NCBI GenBank assembly: GCA_933228895.1
Contig: OW121848.1
Coordinates: forward strand, 92,151,470-92,215,469
DNA length: 64,000 nucleotides
Direction of reading: 5' to 3'
DNA from: Platycnemis pennipes
Lineage: Eukaryota > Arthropoda > Insecta > Odonata > Platycnemididae
A program made the translations under genes and the position numbers. Each line of letters opens with the position of its first letter. Positions within the stretch are counted from its first letter, which is position 1. Below are positions 42,181 to 55,165 of this stretch, in pieces. Under the pieces are notes generated by a model that was not told the origin of the DNA, did not search any database, and saw only the letters and a program-made list of their open reading frames with translations.

Positions 42181-45090
42181 TTTTAGAACAGCCCAGTCGA
42201 AGAGGGCCATTTCGTGTCCGCCTGGTTCGCCTTCGCTCTCGGGAGGATCTGCTGTGCCGGGCCGGGTGGCCCGCTGACCGGATCGCGCGGATCCCCAGTC
42301 ACGACTCCCGGCGGTCGGGAACGTTTAGGTAGCGCGGATAATTTGTAAGTCATTTGCGGTCGTCTTTTGTTTTACGACCGCCGCATTACTCGGCACAACT
42401 GGAGAGATTGCGGACGCCAAGTCCCACCCTCTCCCTTCATTTCGTTAATGGAAACTATTTCTTTTTGCCCCTCTCGCCTTGTCACCAAGTCATCGCCTGA
42501 TGGGCCAATGTACTTAAAATGCACCCGCGGCTTTTGCCCTCGTCTCGTTAGCGTCCACGTTTTAGGAAAACGCGTGAATGTTCTTCTCTTCTTGTTCATC
42601 ATTTCGGAGTAGCAACTTTTTTCGCCACGCTGTAGTCAACGTTTCCACTCTTCAATGTGCTCCTTGACACACCGTGAACGCCGAAGAATTCAAAACCTTC
42701 GAGCCCGGTTCTCGGAGGAATAATCTATTGGTCCAATGACATCCTCTAGCAATTACCGTCTGCATTATTAATTTCTGATGATCATAGTCATTAGTTTTCA
42801 CTGAGAAGAATCATACATTTCCCCTTTCCGTTTTTTGTGCATCTATCTTTTAATTTACTGCTGATATTCATGGTATTTTCCCCTGGTAATCCCTTTCCCC
42901 TTTTTTATGTTGTAACAGGATTTCGGTTTCTTCCTATTTATGTGCCTCCTTGGCTTAATGCCTTCGTGTTATGATAAAAAAATTAATATAATCTCATCCA
43001 CCTTTTTGTCTCTTTTTTGTGATATCATGTTGTTGATATGACCTTGTATTGGACGTAGTTGTTTTAGCCTTTTGTTATTCGCATCTTAAAATTTCCGGTA
43101 GAAATGTGAGACACTCAGTGTTAATATATCTTAAAGAAATATCATAAAAATTAAATCTGAATAAAAATAAACCTCGGACTCAGTCAATCTAATATTGTTG
43201 TGGAGTTGTGTCAATCCATGTCCAGTCCAATTAGTTTTGGCATTCGTGATCAATGTTTTTTGTAGCGCATGCCGTGCATTCGTCACCACTTGCCACACAC
43301 CTTTGAAGTTGCTTGTAGATGCCGATGTAGTTAATACAAATACTTCAAGTTTCAAGAGGATTAATTTGACACACTTATGGCCGCCCTATGATAATACGAG
43401 GGGCAGCATGAGCTCGTACTTAATTTAAACTCAATGGACGATGAAAGTTTGATTAGGATTTTTTTAATGTTGAAATCTCGTCAGCTTGCGTTACTGATTA
43501 AATATGTGTAATGCAATTGATGTTTCAATGATGACGGCCAATATTGGTTAAACTTACGGAACAGTTGCTCCCCATTTCCCCTGATTTTCATCCCTATTTT
43601 GTTGAACGCATTAAACTGCTTCATAAACGCGTGACTTAAATAAAGCGCTAAGAAACTGTTTTGTTCTCTTCTTCGACGACATGATAATTTCTCTGCTGCA
43701 GAATACCGTATTATTCCTTCGGTATTCTTTTCCATGGCGTTTTGAACCGATCATCTTGATGAAGGCATTGGAATAAGAATTACGTTAGCGAAAGAAAAAT
43801 GTAGGAATAGGCGGTAGAGGAGCTGATGATGATGGAGCAGATTGAAGACTATACCGAACGTTGAAGAGCTGTAAATGCTCCGTTATCCTTCTGGAGTGAA
43901 TATTTCAGGTAATAGTGTGTGGGAAAATGAGAGTTTTTATGGTTATTGCTCACGAATATACCAGAGGTGGGTCCCCAGAGACATAGACATACGAGATATG
44001 GAAGGAGGTGGGAGAAAACTGTAAGGAAACTTGAATAAGGCAGTTAACGTGGATGATAGAGATTTTGTGATCAGGTGAAATGCTAAAGTCTCGCCATTAT
44101 AGACGGAGAATGTTTGTTAAGCTCTATAAATTGCTTGAGGAGTAACCCGTTCCAACGACAGGGGAATCGTAGCCGAGAAATGGAGCGAAGAAACCCGCAA
44201 AAGGTTTCAATCTAAGATTTTCAGTATGAGGCAGAGGCGGAATGATGGTATTCGGCATGGAAAATGGTGTTCCTCAGGGCAGGATATCTTTCTGTGTGTG
44301 GGTCGCTTGTTAAAGTCTAGTGCTAGTCCGAGGATGATTAGGATGTAATTACGACAGCTAATTGAGGAGATGACAATCGGTCGTGCCTAACAAATGCCTT
44401 AAGAGGACATTTGGGACGGTCTGTGTTTCGGGAAATCGTGGCAAGGGCCCAAACAAGTTAATTGCATGAACCGAGGCCTTCGCCGACCGATTATCGTCAC
44501 TATCTTTGTTGGCTCATTACCTTGTTCGGGACCTTTCCGGATTTTACGGACACACTTCCTGTCGTGTACATTCTCTTGAGTAATCTGATAATTAACCCTA
44601 ATTTCTGCTACTTTGCTAATGGTATATCTATTTCTATATTGTGCATTACTGAAACGAATATTGACCTCCAATTAGCACGCTAGTCTGGTGGACTGCTGGC
44701 TGCTAAATGTTTAGTTTCATGTGCTATGTAATCCCTTTCTTGCACTCTGTTGTCATTTTAGGTCCCACCGGTGAAATGCCAATTAAACCAGCAGTTCAGT
44801 AGTTGCTAAGTGATGAACTCTCTTCAGTAGAGGCTTATTGCTGAGTTGACATGTTTATTTTTCATTTTGTTAAAGTAGCTCATTCTCGGCCGTCCCAAAA
44901 ACCACCTAGAATTCATTAATTTATTTGTATCAATTGCATAATTTATCTTGTTGTATTGGATAACGTTTTCAAACATCCACGACTTCGATTTTACGTAATA
45001 CATCTTTCTTACTTCCAGCCATCCACTGTGTTCAACTTGACGGTTGGTCAGATTGAGCGTAGAGCTTACCAACGTGACCAAGTACTAGGT
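42181..45090. other. Intergenic, no gene seen
   Basis: 42180-42660 is GC-rich with mirrored ORFs. The rest is AT-rich, with one LINE tail at 43266-43330. ORFs of 70-90 codons have no features. Confidence 0.4.
43266..43330 (+). repeat. LINE 3' tail fragment (worn)
   Basis: GCATGCCGTGCATTCGT, then TGCCACACACCTTTGAAG and GATGCCGATGTAG. Confidence 0.65.
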
Positions 45091-45532
45091 TCATCTACAT
45101 CTACATCTATGCGATACCCTGCAAGCCACCGCGAGGGTGTGTGGCATGGGGGGAAAATCACCAAACATGCTCTATCGACGTGCAACTAGGGTACTAAATG
45201 TAAACATACTAATAATAGAGTCATATGCAGCTACATGGTTAGTATCTACATAGTATTAAAGGGATTGGTTGTTAATACAAGCATCATGAACTACAGACTA
45301 CTCGACAATATTTCCTTACCTATCCCTTTGCTATGCTGCCTATTGTGTTCTTTAATAGTACGGGGGGGAAATGAAATTTTAAATCTATCGGTACGACAAT
45401 CTATCGCTCTAGTCTTATGTGAATATAGCATAATACGCTGGTGTTTTTAATATATGCCTAACATCTTCAGTTAAGCTATCCGTTTTAAAGTTTATAATAG
45501 ATTTAATCTGTATGTTCCACGGCAAGTTTAAC
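45091..45532 (-). pseudogene. LINE 3' end, VQRRAARFV type
   Basis: Starts with the tail repeat (CATCTACATCTACATCTATG), the hairpin block CGCGAGGGTGTGTGGCA, and the shared UTR block CCTATCCCTTTGCTATGCTG. On the minus strand the worn C-terminal coding part reaches the DRFK block near 45390. Truncated near 45532. Confidence 0.8.
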
Positions 45533-45629
45533 GTACAGTTCAGGATGGGGGACTAGTTCTTTTTCTTGTACCGCCTGTGGATTCCCAGGAAGATCTGGTA
45601 TCCAGAAAATAATTTGGCATGTTATTGGC

Positions 45630-45710
45630 TGAGCGTCTTTCCCGTTTTTGAACCCCGGTCATCTGGTCAGTCGCCCAACACTGTAACCCACTGGGCTACT
45701 ACGCCGTCAT
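45630..45710 (-). repeat. tRNA-like SINE head
   Basis: The minus strand reads GTAGCCCAGTGGGTTACAG (A box) and GGGGTTCAAAAACGGG (B box). The spacing is tRNA-like but no cloverleaf is convincing, so it is called a SINE rather than a tRNA gene. Confidence 0.6.
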
Positions 45711-47313
45711 CATTCTCATTCGGGGCCTAAAAACTTATAAAGATTAATGGTAAGAAGTCCCTTAGAAGAAAAACCAAGGAAGAAGTTGAAATGACTCGTT
45801 CTTTTTTTATGTATCTGCCCTCCCGTCAGTTGTCTCCCCTGTACTTACACCTGATTGGGCGGCCTTGTTGTTCCCCGCGATTAATTATGCGGAGTGAAAT
45901 GCTCTTCGCGGTAAATGCCTCTTTTAATGATGTTTAATGGCCTAAAATGAATACTTTTGTATTTTTAGTAAAACAGACTAAGAAATTTCAGTAAGGTATT
46001 AAAAAAGTCGGCCACCGCCATCTCTTCCTGGATGTTAGTAATACTTACAAAAAATATTGTGCGCTTTGAGATAACCATCATAAACCAGTTTTTAAATATC
46101 CGATTTCAGTCGAGCACGTTCACCCTTCAGTAACCTCATTCCAATTATTGGTTATGCCAAAAAAATTCTAACTTTTCAAAATTTCAGTTTGTGAATTTCT
46201 CAGACATTATTTTTTTATTAATAATTTCAGCAATGTGAAATCAGCTGGGTGGTATTGCAATTGGTCGATTGGTTTAACTTTTACGGGCATCTTTTCAGAA
46301 AGAACATTGTAAGCCAGAAATAACTGCATGAAAGCAAATGAAATGTCTGGAGTTATTAAGCATTAGGTACGTTTTTGTCAGCGATGATAGCTGGGAAACG
46401 CTTATCCACACGTCGGATTTATTATAATGGTGGATTGTTTCCTGGAAGTGATGGATTTAGTGTCAGACTTTATCTCAAAGAAAAATAAATGGTAGCCCTA
46501 CATTCACGACTCCTTGGTTAAAATAGCCACTTGGTAACCACCGTTTTGCCTATAACCATGTCTCCTGCGACAATTCTCCACGCCATTTCGATTTCCTATC
46601 TCTCCCTCTCCTGCCAATTTACTGCTTCTCAAGTAATTACGCACCTGCAGCTGTGAGACTTTTCCAAGGATTTCTTTCCCCCTGCGCCGTATCAACAAAT
46701 GATACGCGGCGCCATCAGTGTCGCCCATTTGTTTACGCCCCCTCCTCCAACCCCTCCCGGCAAAATATGTCCCTCCTGGCCTCCGATGGGATTAAGCTCG
46801 TGGGAAATCCCTTTCCGAACCCCGTTTTTTGCAGCCCGAGAGTGTTTCAGCTCTGCGAGAATTGCGACTTTTTCCCGTCTCCGCGGGCGTTGCAATCTCC
46901 GCCGGTCCATTCCCCACCCCGGACGCCTCTCTGGTATGTTCCGAGCGGCGATGCTCAAGCAGGTATTCCGGGCCTTTGTCTTCGCTCTCCCCCTCCCCCT
47001 CCCCCCCCCCCCCCCGCCCTCACCTGTCTTCCTTCGACCCTACATTTGCTCCGTTCCTATCTTTAGCGATAGAACAGTTCCGGTTTTATAGCCCAGGGTA
47101 ACATTAACCATCAGTTCATCTGCAGGTTAAGTTAATAAGGTGTTTGTCAGAGTCTCTGGCCACAAAAATGCACAAAACGACGAACGATTAGTTGACTTGA
47201 AAGTTAGCTACTGAAAAAATAAATGCATTTTGATTTTTACTTCAAAAATTTACAGCCAGGAATGATGAAATTGGGCCAAATAGTAATGATAATGAATGAG
47301 CTGTCCACCCAAA
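45711..47313. other. Intergenic with GC-rich patch
   Basis: AT-rich to 46500. 46680-47060 is GC-rich with a C run at 47003-47020 and low-complexity ORFs in several frames. No gene recognised. Confidence 0.4.
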
Positions 47314-47770
47314 GACTACATCTACGCGATACCCTGAAAGCTACCGCGAGGGTGTGTGGCAGGGGCTGAAGATCACCAAGCATGCATGCATATTGACATG
47401 CAAAAAAGCTACTAAATGGAAACATGCTACATAATAGGGTGTCATGCAACTAGATAGTATCTACATAGTAATAAAGGGATTGGTTGCTAATATCTGCATC
47501 ATGCACTACAGACTACTCTAAAATATTTCCCCTACCTATCCCTTTGCTATGCTGCCTATTGTGTTGTCTTATAGTACATCGGAAAAATGACATTTTGAAT
47601 CCATCAGCGCGAACAATCTATCCCACTAATCTTATTTATCTGGTCGAATCTAGCATAATACGCTGGTGTTTTAATACATATGTGCCTAACATCTTCAGTA
47701 AATTTATCCGATTGAAATTTCTGTAATAGATTTAATCTTACTTTAACCTACGTTTTGATAATGATTCCCT
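47314..47770 (-). pseudogene. LINE 3' end, VQRRAARFV type
   Basis: Tail GACTACATCTACGCGATACC and GAGGGTGTGTGGCAGGGG, then the shared UTR block CCTATCCCTTTGCTATGCTG and worn coding sequence. Same family and orientation as 40431, 41753 and 45091. Confidence 0.8.
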
Positions 47771-48172
47771 CCCTAATTCTTGTATTAATTCTGATGGAAT
47801 GGAGTATGGAATCGTTATTAAATTTCAAACTGAATCTTGTAAGTAAACTTGAAGCTGATGTCTCCCGATTGTTATAAATATTAATACGAAACGCAAACGT
47901 AAAAAATAGCATAAAAGATAAAATTGTAACAGGATAAGTGGATTAGATAGAATTTGAATGAATTTAGGTAGAATAGTTTGTAGTTCATCTGAAATGTGTC
48001 ATTAATGCTACTAATTCATGATAACTACACTCTTGTGCATCTAAGGAGGAATATAAGTGACAACATTTGAACAAATTCATGACCATGTAATAATTATTAT
48101 ATTCCTACGTATATATTGAACATTTAGCTGCGCGAGCTTGGTGTCCGACATGAATGTCCAATTATTTTGTAT

Positions 48173-48262
48173 TAACTATTAGTTGCATGCTTGTTAAATA
48201 TCCGCCCCCTACCACATACCTTCGAGGAGGCTCGCAGGGTAGTCAGTAGGTAGAACATGTAA
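48173..48262 (+). repeat. LINE 3' tail fragment
   Basis: TTAGTTGCATGCTTG, then CCCCCTACCACATACCTTCG and GGCTCGCAGGGTAGTCAGTAG. Confidence 0.75.
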
Positions 48263-48445
48263 GTAGAAGAAACAAATAGGCTCTCACTCGTGACCATTTG
48301 ATCACTGAAGTGTTCCCCTGAAAATTCCTCGCCTTCTCTCGTTTCTTTTTCCATTATTTTCTTCGTGGTTCGATTTCATCTTCAGTGAGTGGTTTTGTTC
48401 CTGAAAAGATCCCTATTCTCATCGCCTCGGCGCCAGTCTTTAATG

Positions 48446-48548
48446 TTTTTCATTTTGTTTGCCCAGTTATCGACTCCAGCGTCCAATTGCGCCTCGTTAT
48501 TATCTCTCTCTCTCTCTTTCTTTCCCGTGAATTTTGAATCGTACGCAA
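48446..48548 (+). repeat. Direct repeat, copy 1
   Basis: About 103 bp matching 49691-49790. It includes GCCCAGTTATCGACTCCAGC, a CT microsatellite and GTGAATTTTGAATCGTACGC. The copies differ mainly in the CT tract. Confidence 0.9.
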
Positions 48549-49269
48549 ACCGTGGAGGAGGAGGAGGAGTGGGCTGAAATGCGAACCTACCGGTTTTTCA
48601 CGAAGCCAATTGCATCGGGGCTCACCCCTCCCCTCTCCACAGCAGCATTCTTTTTCTCCCCGGCGGGTGAAAATTGCCTTTTAACTCATATTTTCTCGGA
48701 TTTAATGAAAATTGAAAACACCTCGCCGCTTTCTCAGTTCCCTCTCCCCTGGGCCCCATGGTAGTGTGTGTAATAACATTTCGGAGACTGTGTGGAATGA
48801 CTTTTGCCGTGACAGGTTGCTAGTTTACCGTCTTGTTTGGCAAACATGAAGTTGGGGCGGAGGTATCAATATCCTCTGGTTGTCTTTCCTTTTCTGCTCC
48901 ATATTTCCATTTGCCCAGAAGCATCTCTCGTGATTGAGATTTTTTTCTCCGGCCGGCCAGCCTTGGTCTTGTGAGAAGCGTTCTCGCCGGATTACCCGAT
49001 AGCGTCCGGTTTCAGCCCAACGTAGGGCGCGGATTTTGTATTTTTGACATTTGGTGTGGATATTATAGCTATATGTGCTGGGTTGGATTTTTGAAGACCA
49101 TCTGAGGCGTTATAAGACTTTGGTGCCCCATTAAAATAGAATGTAATATTTCGAAATTAAACTATAACTTCAATTTATTTTAATTTAATCAATTAAAATA
49201 TTTGATATTTTTCAATTTTTTATTGTTTGACTAAAATTTAGCTGCTAATTTTTTTTTAACCTTATCGAT

Positions 49270-49350
49270 AGATAGTGCATGTATGATGAAAATTCACCGC
49301 TGCCACACACCTTTATGGCGACTTAAGGGTATTATGTAGATGTAGATGAA
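49270..49350 (+). repeat. LINE 3' tail fragment
   Basis: GATAGTGCATGTATGATGAA, TGCCACACACCTTTATGGCG and TATGTAGATGTAGATG. Confidence 0.78.
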
Positions 49351-49690
49351 TATGTACTGAAAGAAGGAAAATAACGTTTATTATGGCATAGATCCATTTC
49401 ATCTGTAATTGAAAAGTGTTCATATTCAAATTTATATGGCGCCCCTTACCTTGTACCTATGCCCTAAGCACATGCTTATTTTAATGTATGGTTGATCTAG
49501 CCCCGGATATATGCTTAGAAAGTGGGGTAAGGCCGCACTGCTTGGAAGAAGCAATATCTCCCACGCCTACGATTTTATCGCACCATCTGGACTGCACCTT
49601 AGAAGTGGATTCGAAGTCGATTTATTTCCCAATAACCTTTAATATTTGATATTATATTAATATGTAACATTTAAATGACTTATTTGGAAG

Positions 49691-49790
49691 GTTTTCATTT
49701 TGTTTGCCCAGTTATCGACTCCAGCGTCCAATTGCGCCTCGCTATTATCTCTTTCTCTTTCTCTCCAGTGAATTTTGAATCGTACGCAAC
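49691..49790 (+). repeat. Direct repeat, copy 2
   Basis: Second copy of 48446-48548, 1.2 kb downstream in the same orientation. Confidence 0.9.
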
Positions 49791-50220
49791 GATTTAATTA
49801 CCACTTTAATTTAAATCATTGTAGAATAATTATAGGTATACTAGCTCAGGAGAACCCTGATCCGACACCTCAAACGCCTGACCCCAGCCAGCAGTGACGG
49901 TGGGGATAGGAACAAGTCCCCCCCCCAAAACTCGAGGCTACATGCACGCACGACTGCATTAAAGGCCCCACAAACCTATGAACCAAGTAGCGGCACAACC
50001 CGTAAGAGGCCGACCCGTGAGAGGGCGTCGCTAGTTTCAACGTCGACTTCTATTCTGGAGTCTATATCTATCTATAATTGGTAATGAAAAGACAGTGACC
50101 AGTTATATTAAATACAGTCCTGTATACTTAAGTATATCAGGTCGTTACAATGATTATGCAATATTCTCAATGGTTTACGAATAATTATGTTCTAACTTCC
50201 ACTTCGACATATAAATAATT
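49791..50220. other. Intergenic, possible unassigned repeat
   Basis: 49840-50060 is GC-richer (CTAGCTCAGGAGAACCCTG to TTTCAACGTCGAC) and looks like a LINE or SINE fragment, but no family features were found. Confidence 0.35.
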
Positions 50221-50340
50221 ATGTAGAGATAGAAATGTTTTTATGGAGCTGTTCGATCGTATTTTTTCCTATCTATCGCCCAAATCATCATCGTACATCT
50301 ACGACCATACAACTCCATAAAAACATTTCTATCTCTACAT
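50221..50340. repeat. Inverted repeat (hairpin with 56-bp spacer)
   Basis: The 32-base arms start ATGTAGAGATAGAAATG and end CATTTCTATCTCTACAT, with one mismatch. They enclose a spacer without matching ends. Likely a foldback or MITE-like element. Confidence 0.88.
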
Positions 50341-50705
50341 AAATAAAGTGGTCAATAAGAATTCCTAATACAAGTTGATAAATAATTATGTTCTAACTCC
50401 CACTTCGAAATATTTTGCGACCCCCAACTTACTATGGTAGACTGTACCATAATCTCAAAATTAGAGAAGTTGATTGCCGAACTGACTGATTCAAAATGTG
50501 CTTTTTTCCTCGTACAATTAGGGATATGAATATAGGTAAATATGTCCAATATGAGTGAATCAATGCATAGCATAATTAGCTGCATGTTGGTATAAGGACT
50601 TGAAGGTAACCCAACTAACAGCAATTTTTTGCATGCTTACTTTGCTATTTTTATCTTTTTTAAATAGTAAAGCTTAGACTAGTATATTAATGCTAATTCT
50701 TTTTT

Positions 50706-50790
50706 ATGCATGATATTTAGTGCATGTTTGGGAAGGATGTGCCACACACCTTTATGGTGATCTGCAGGGTATTATGTAGATGTAGATATA
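50706..50790 (+). repeat. LINE 3' tail fragment
   Basis: TTAGTGCATGTTTGG, GTGCCACACACCTTTATGG, TGCAGGGTATTATG and TAGATGTAGATA. Confidence 0.8.
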
Positions 50791-53700
50791 TAAGCAGATG
50801 ATATCCTTTACAAAAGTATTGGATTTATCGACTTCCGTGTGTACCGAAGTATCTTTGCACTTTCTTGCACTGTATAATCCTTTGAATGTTGCTTCTGGCG
50901 CATTCGTCCAGCTTTTGCTTTACTTTAGTTCTAGAGATGATACTTGTTTTCAATCGAACTTCAATTTTGACAGTGACCATAAGAAAGTCTCAAACGGGGT
51001 TAATATTATGGTTCGGAGCTCACAGACATGTGGAAAGGGAGATTTTTCATTCACTTTCATATTTTATTTGCGTTGGATTTCGTCTAGTCACTCAAGAAAA
51101 CTCTCGGTTGAAACATAATTCGATTGGTTCACGTCTTGTGGGAAACTCTCCGGTGTTCATATATTAAATACAGTGACCGTTATAAGTCTCGGGCACGAAA
51201 AAAACCCTCCCGAAATTTCCCTTCGCGTTCAGCAGCAGCTTTGATTGCGTTCGTGTAAGAACATTTCTGGACCACTAATCCTCATCTCGGGAGATGTCGG
51301 GCTTTATCGAAAAGCAATTACGCCTGACAGGTCCATCTGCAAGATTTTTATCGGCGGCGGAATTGAACGGTCTTGACCGCAATGCTGACTTTGTCCGGGA
51401 AAGAGTTCGGAATGTACTTGGGGAAGGCTATGAGGTGTTCGGCATCGATCACGCGTTGTTCGTACATCATCCTTACATTTTTCTCGCGGTCATATAACCG
51501 TGGGGTCCACCTACGTGAGTTGAGGGGTTAGGAGGGGGAGGAGGAAATTTTCTCTCGGCGGACCCCCCGACGGTCGCCCCGCTGACCTCACGACAAGATC
51601 CCCGTCTCGCCGCTATGGGGAAAACGTCCTCGCTCCCTTAATCCCTTCCCGTCCCCGCACGTGCATAATCCTCTTTCCCAGTCCAGCAATGAGTCAAGGG
51701 GCTCCGGGCGATCCAGAATCCAAGGGTCCTCCCCCTCTCACAGGAGACGAAACCACCCGCGGTGCGGCTCCGAAGATGTGCCCGCCCTGTCACAAAAACC
51801 GTCACACAACTTCCGATGGCCCGGAGTAGATAAGGGAGGAACGAAATTCATTTGTTCGTCTGGGAGCGCGCGAGGCGGTACCGCCTCCCGGCCGCGAAGT
51901 TGCCCTTTTATCAGATGACTTTCAGAGTTTACCAGTTTGACCGTGGGGGCTTTAATCTGTCTTTTTTAAATGTCGACTTCTCTCCGAGTCAAGTTCGATG
52001 CATACGGTTTCCGGGGATGGGTCATGGAGAGTGTTTTCTTGGGCTCGCTGGGAGGGAGGTGACTTGGTGGATTAGAGTTACCTTCGCGCACCTCCTTATC
52101 TCGATGCAATTATGGTTGCGTCCGTCTTCGTTTGACAATGGTTATGCAGATCGTGAAAGTGCCAGGAGGACCTTTGGAAAATTTTTTTTCAAGAGTTCCC
52201 TTGTCGACACGTTAGAAATGGCTTATTTTAGATTGAGTGGTGGAGATGATCTTCTGGACTCTAGTTTGAAGCAAAAGGCTTCTCTATCGGTCTCAGTTTG
52301 ATTATCGAAGTGCTGCAATGAACATTGGATGCTTGGAGTGGCCTCTACACTTGGACTCCAAAACTGAACTAGTTCCTAGTAGATAGTGACTGATGGTAAA
52401 TTTATTTATTTTGCCTCAAAAGCTCCGAAAAAACTTGAAAAGTTTTCCAGCTAGCTATGCATTGTTTGGTTCCCTGAAGGCACAACAATGACAATTTGCG
52501 TCATTTACTTGGCGTACTTACTCGCTCGCCAAAATGCCTTCATCCCCGATGTTTGCCCGAAACATTTTGTGTGATGTGGCTTGGCAGTGATTTTTTGAAA
52601 GAAATATTAAGCGCTCTTTGAGTCTAATGAGGTTCTTATGTTTTGGATGAATTTGGTAGGAATGTATTGAATACCTTAATCATCCCCAATATTTGGTGAT
52701 TGATACTTGCCTACCGCTTCAAAGTATATGTGGCCTTTTCAAAAGTATACATTTCCTTGAATAATATTAGCGCATATTTCAAAGAGTTTACTTGAGAAAG
52801 ATAATGAGAACTCTTTCCTGACCCATGATTCCTTTTTTGCCCTAATATTTCCCCAATCTATGCGTCGAAACTATGATGTTTAAATGACTTCCCTGATTTT
52901 ATCTTGCATTCGAACAATTTCTTACTGTGTTCCTTAATGGATAATTATATACGGTCTTATTTTTAATGTCCGTCGTAAACGATACATTTGGCGAATAGCG
53001 GTCGGCCATTGATCTGTCCTGGAGAGATTAATTTTTCGCGAAGAATCAAACTAATGGGAAATGTCTCGATATCTTCGTAATAAGTTGGGAGTCACGATAA
53101 AGTTGAAAAGAACCCATCACGTTGCCGTGGTGACACGGTGACAGTACCAGGGCGAGTGGGAGGCAGGAGGTCCGATTTATCGCTGGAAAGAATGCCCTTG
53201 GAAGGAACGCCGCTCTCAAATCGTCGTCATTAGTCTGCGGAGAGATCGAGGAAGCATCCTTCACTTGGTTTCGCGGGTGTCTCTTCCCTCTTTTCATTCT
53301 TATCCGTCGCTCTTCATTTCGAATCTTCTCTCTCTCCTTCCCTATCCTTTCACTGCTTCAGACCCCCGGACATGCACGAGATGTATTTGTGTGTGTCGGA
53401 GTGTGTCTGTGTGAACATTTCGTCTCGTCGCTGGTATGCGACTTAACGAGGGAGAGAGAAAAAAAGTGGGAGAGAGAGAGAGAGAGCTCGTGTGACGAGG
53501 AGGAGGGAGTTGCCTCTCATTTGAACAAATAACGGAGCAAATAGAGAAATATCGTCGGGTTCGGGTTGGGTAGCGGGGAAGGAAACCAGGATAGAGGGCC
53601 GGGGAGTGTCTTCCTTCCTCCTCCTCCTCCTCCTCTTCTTCACCGAGGGAATGAATATAAAACGTAGCGCAAAGGCATGTCATAAGCAGTCAACGAGGTC

Positions 53701-54736
53701 CCTGTCCATATCCCCTGGGTGATGGATGAGCGCTGTGGAAGTGAATGACTTTTCAGGTTGCTACATTTGAAAACTTGTTCGTCTCCGTCTCTCCCTTCCC
53801 GTCCGCATCCCTCCTTTCCCTCCCTCACTCGATTTTTTTCATTCCTTTGCCTCGACTATCTTCGCTAGCCGTCCTCTGTTCACGGGTCGTGTTCCCTCTT
53901 CCCTCCCCCCCCCAGACCTCGCCCTCTCCGCCACCCATCTCCGTCGCTATGAAGCCGACGGTTTTCACGCTCGCAGGTCAAGGACCCCCCCGCCTCACCT
54001 TTCTCCCCCCGACCCAAATTAGTACTGAAGGGACAATCAGTGTCCCTCCGGTTTAAGCGCACGCGTGGTGACACCGGAGAGATAATTTGTCTGGACGCTC
54101 TACGCAGATGAGAAGTCTCCCCTGTCGAAGGACGTCCATTATTTCCGGAGCGTTCCCGATCGAGTGGTTTGATTGAACCGTCAATCAAACGATCCGTACT
54201 GATTCAGTCTCCCCTGGATGTCATTACTTAATTCATCAAGTCTTTCCATGCCGACGGAGTTGTATTTTGCCCGGAATGCTTTTTGTCGGTTTAGTCACGT
54301 GGGGCATCCCCCATCGGTCTATTCCGCTCGCAGTGAGGGTCGATTGATTTTAACACCTGGGAAGTGGCGAGGGCGTGGCGGGAGTTGATGTAATCCCGAA
54401 TAAAGGATTGGAGAAGTCGATCGCCGCACGGGTAGATTTCAAATGCCTTTCTTTCCAAGTGAAATAAGGGATCAGAATAGGCTTAATTGAAACCAGTGAG
54501 GTTGATGGCCTAGTTTGCTGTTTATCTGTGAAAAGCTTTTCACGTCAACTCCATATTTGCTTGCCTGCTGTAATATATCTATTCCAAAATGAATGCAAAT
54601 TAGTGTATAATTCACGGTTCTTAAAAATTGTCTTCATATTTTCCTTGCCATCAATATCGTAATTATTGATCGACCGGTTAAGGGAGGTGTAGATGAACAT
54701 TAATCTCTTCCCACAACCCTATCTTCCGTATAATCT
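50791..54736. other. Intergenic or intronic, GC-rich islands
   Basis: 51190-52300 and 53000-54450 are GC-richer, with GA/CT tracts (53446-53490, 53618-53640). ORFs at 51294-51497 and 51852-52301 (149 codons) have no recognisable domain. Because LSD1 exons begin downstream on the same strand, these islands could include its promoter or 5' exons, but no LSD1 coding match was found. Confidence 0.4.
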
Positions 54737-55165
54737 GAACGTATGAATACTTCATTCACCACCAGCTTCATGCGTCTATATAACAACCTCCCGGCAGAAT
54801 TCAAAAAGATACACAATTATATAGGCTTTCGCAAAAGATTATTTCGCCGCATGCAGGCGTCACAGAGTTAAAACCCTGGGGATGGACCTCTAGTGACAAG
54901 TTAACAATATAATTCAATTGTCCTCTAATTCATCCTTTTCAATTTCGTGTCACTTACTTTTTCCTTTATAGAGCCACAAATTCTTTCAAGATGATTTAAA
55001 CGATGGTAAAAAAATATGTATAGGTACGGCTCTAAAAAAAAGGTTTAATTCTTTTTTGTTAACTGTTTAATTATTGAACTCTGTATCTTAATGAACCCTG
55101 GGCTAGGGGCAGAGGGGGCCATATGGCCTCATCTAGCTCAGGAGAAATAAAGAAATAAATAAAAT
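54737..55165 (+). pseudogene. LINE 3' end, third type
   Basis: A short frame reads SFTTSFMRLYNNLPAEFKK and FRKRLFRRM before a stop. It matches the final part of many animal non-LTR ORF2 proteins (RLWN.LP motif). The 3' UTR ends with GGGGCCATATGGCCTC, then GAAATAAAGAAATAAATAAA, a LINE-like A-rich tail. Only the last 40 or so codons remain. Confidence 0.65.

Larger units (their letters stand above)
47771..49690. other. Intergenic with repeat fragments
   Basis: Contains LINE tails (48173-48262 and 49270-49350) and the first copy of a 100-bp duplicated segment (48446-48548). No gene recognised. Confidence 0.45.

Noticed and set aside
45630..45710. Possible tRNA gene on the minus strand
   Set aside because: A and B boxes are present, but the cloverleaf stems do not pair well, so it is a SINE head or tRNA relic.
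51852..52301. 149-codon plus-strand ORF upstream of LSD1
   Set aside because: No recognisable domain or LSD1 similarity, and no clear splice context. Recorded only as unrecognised sequence.
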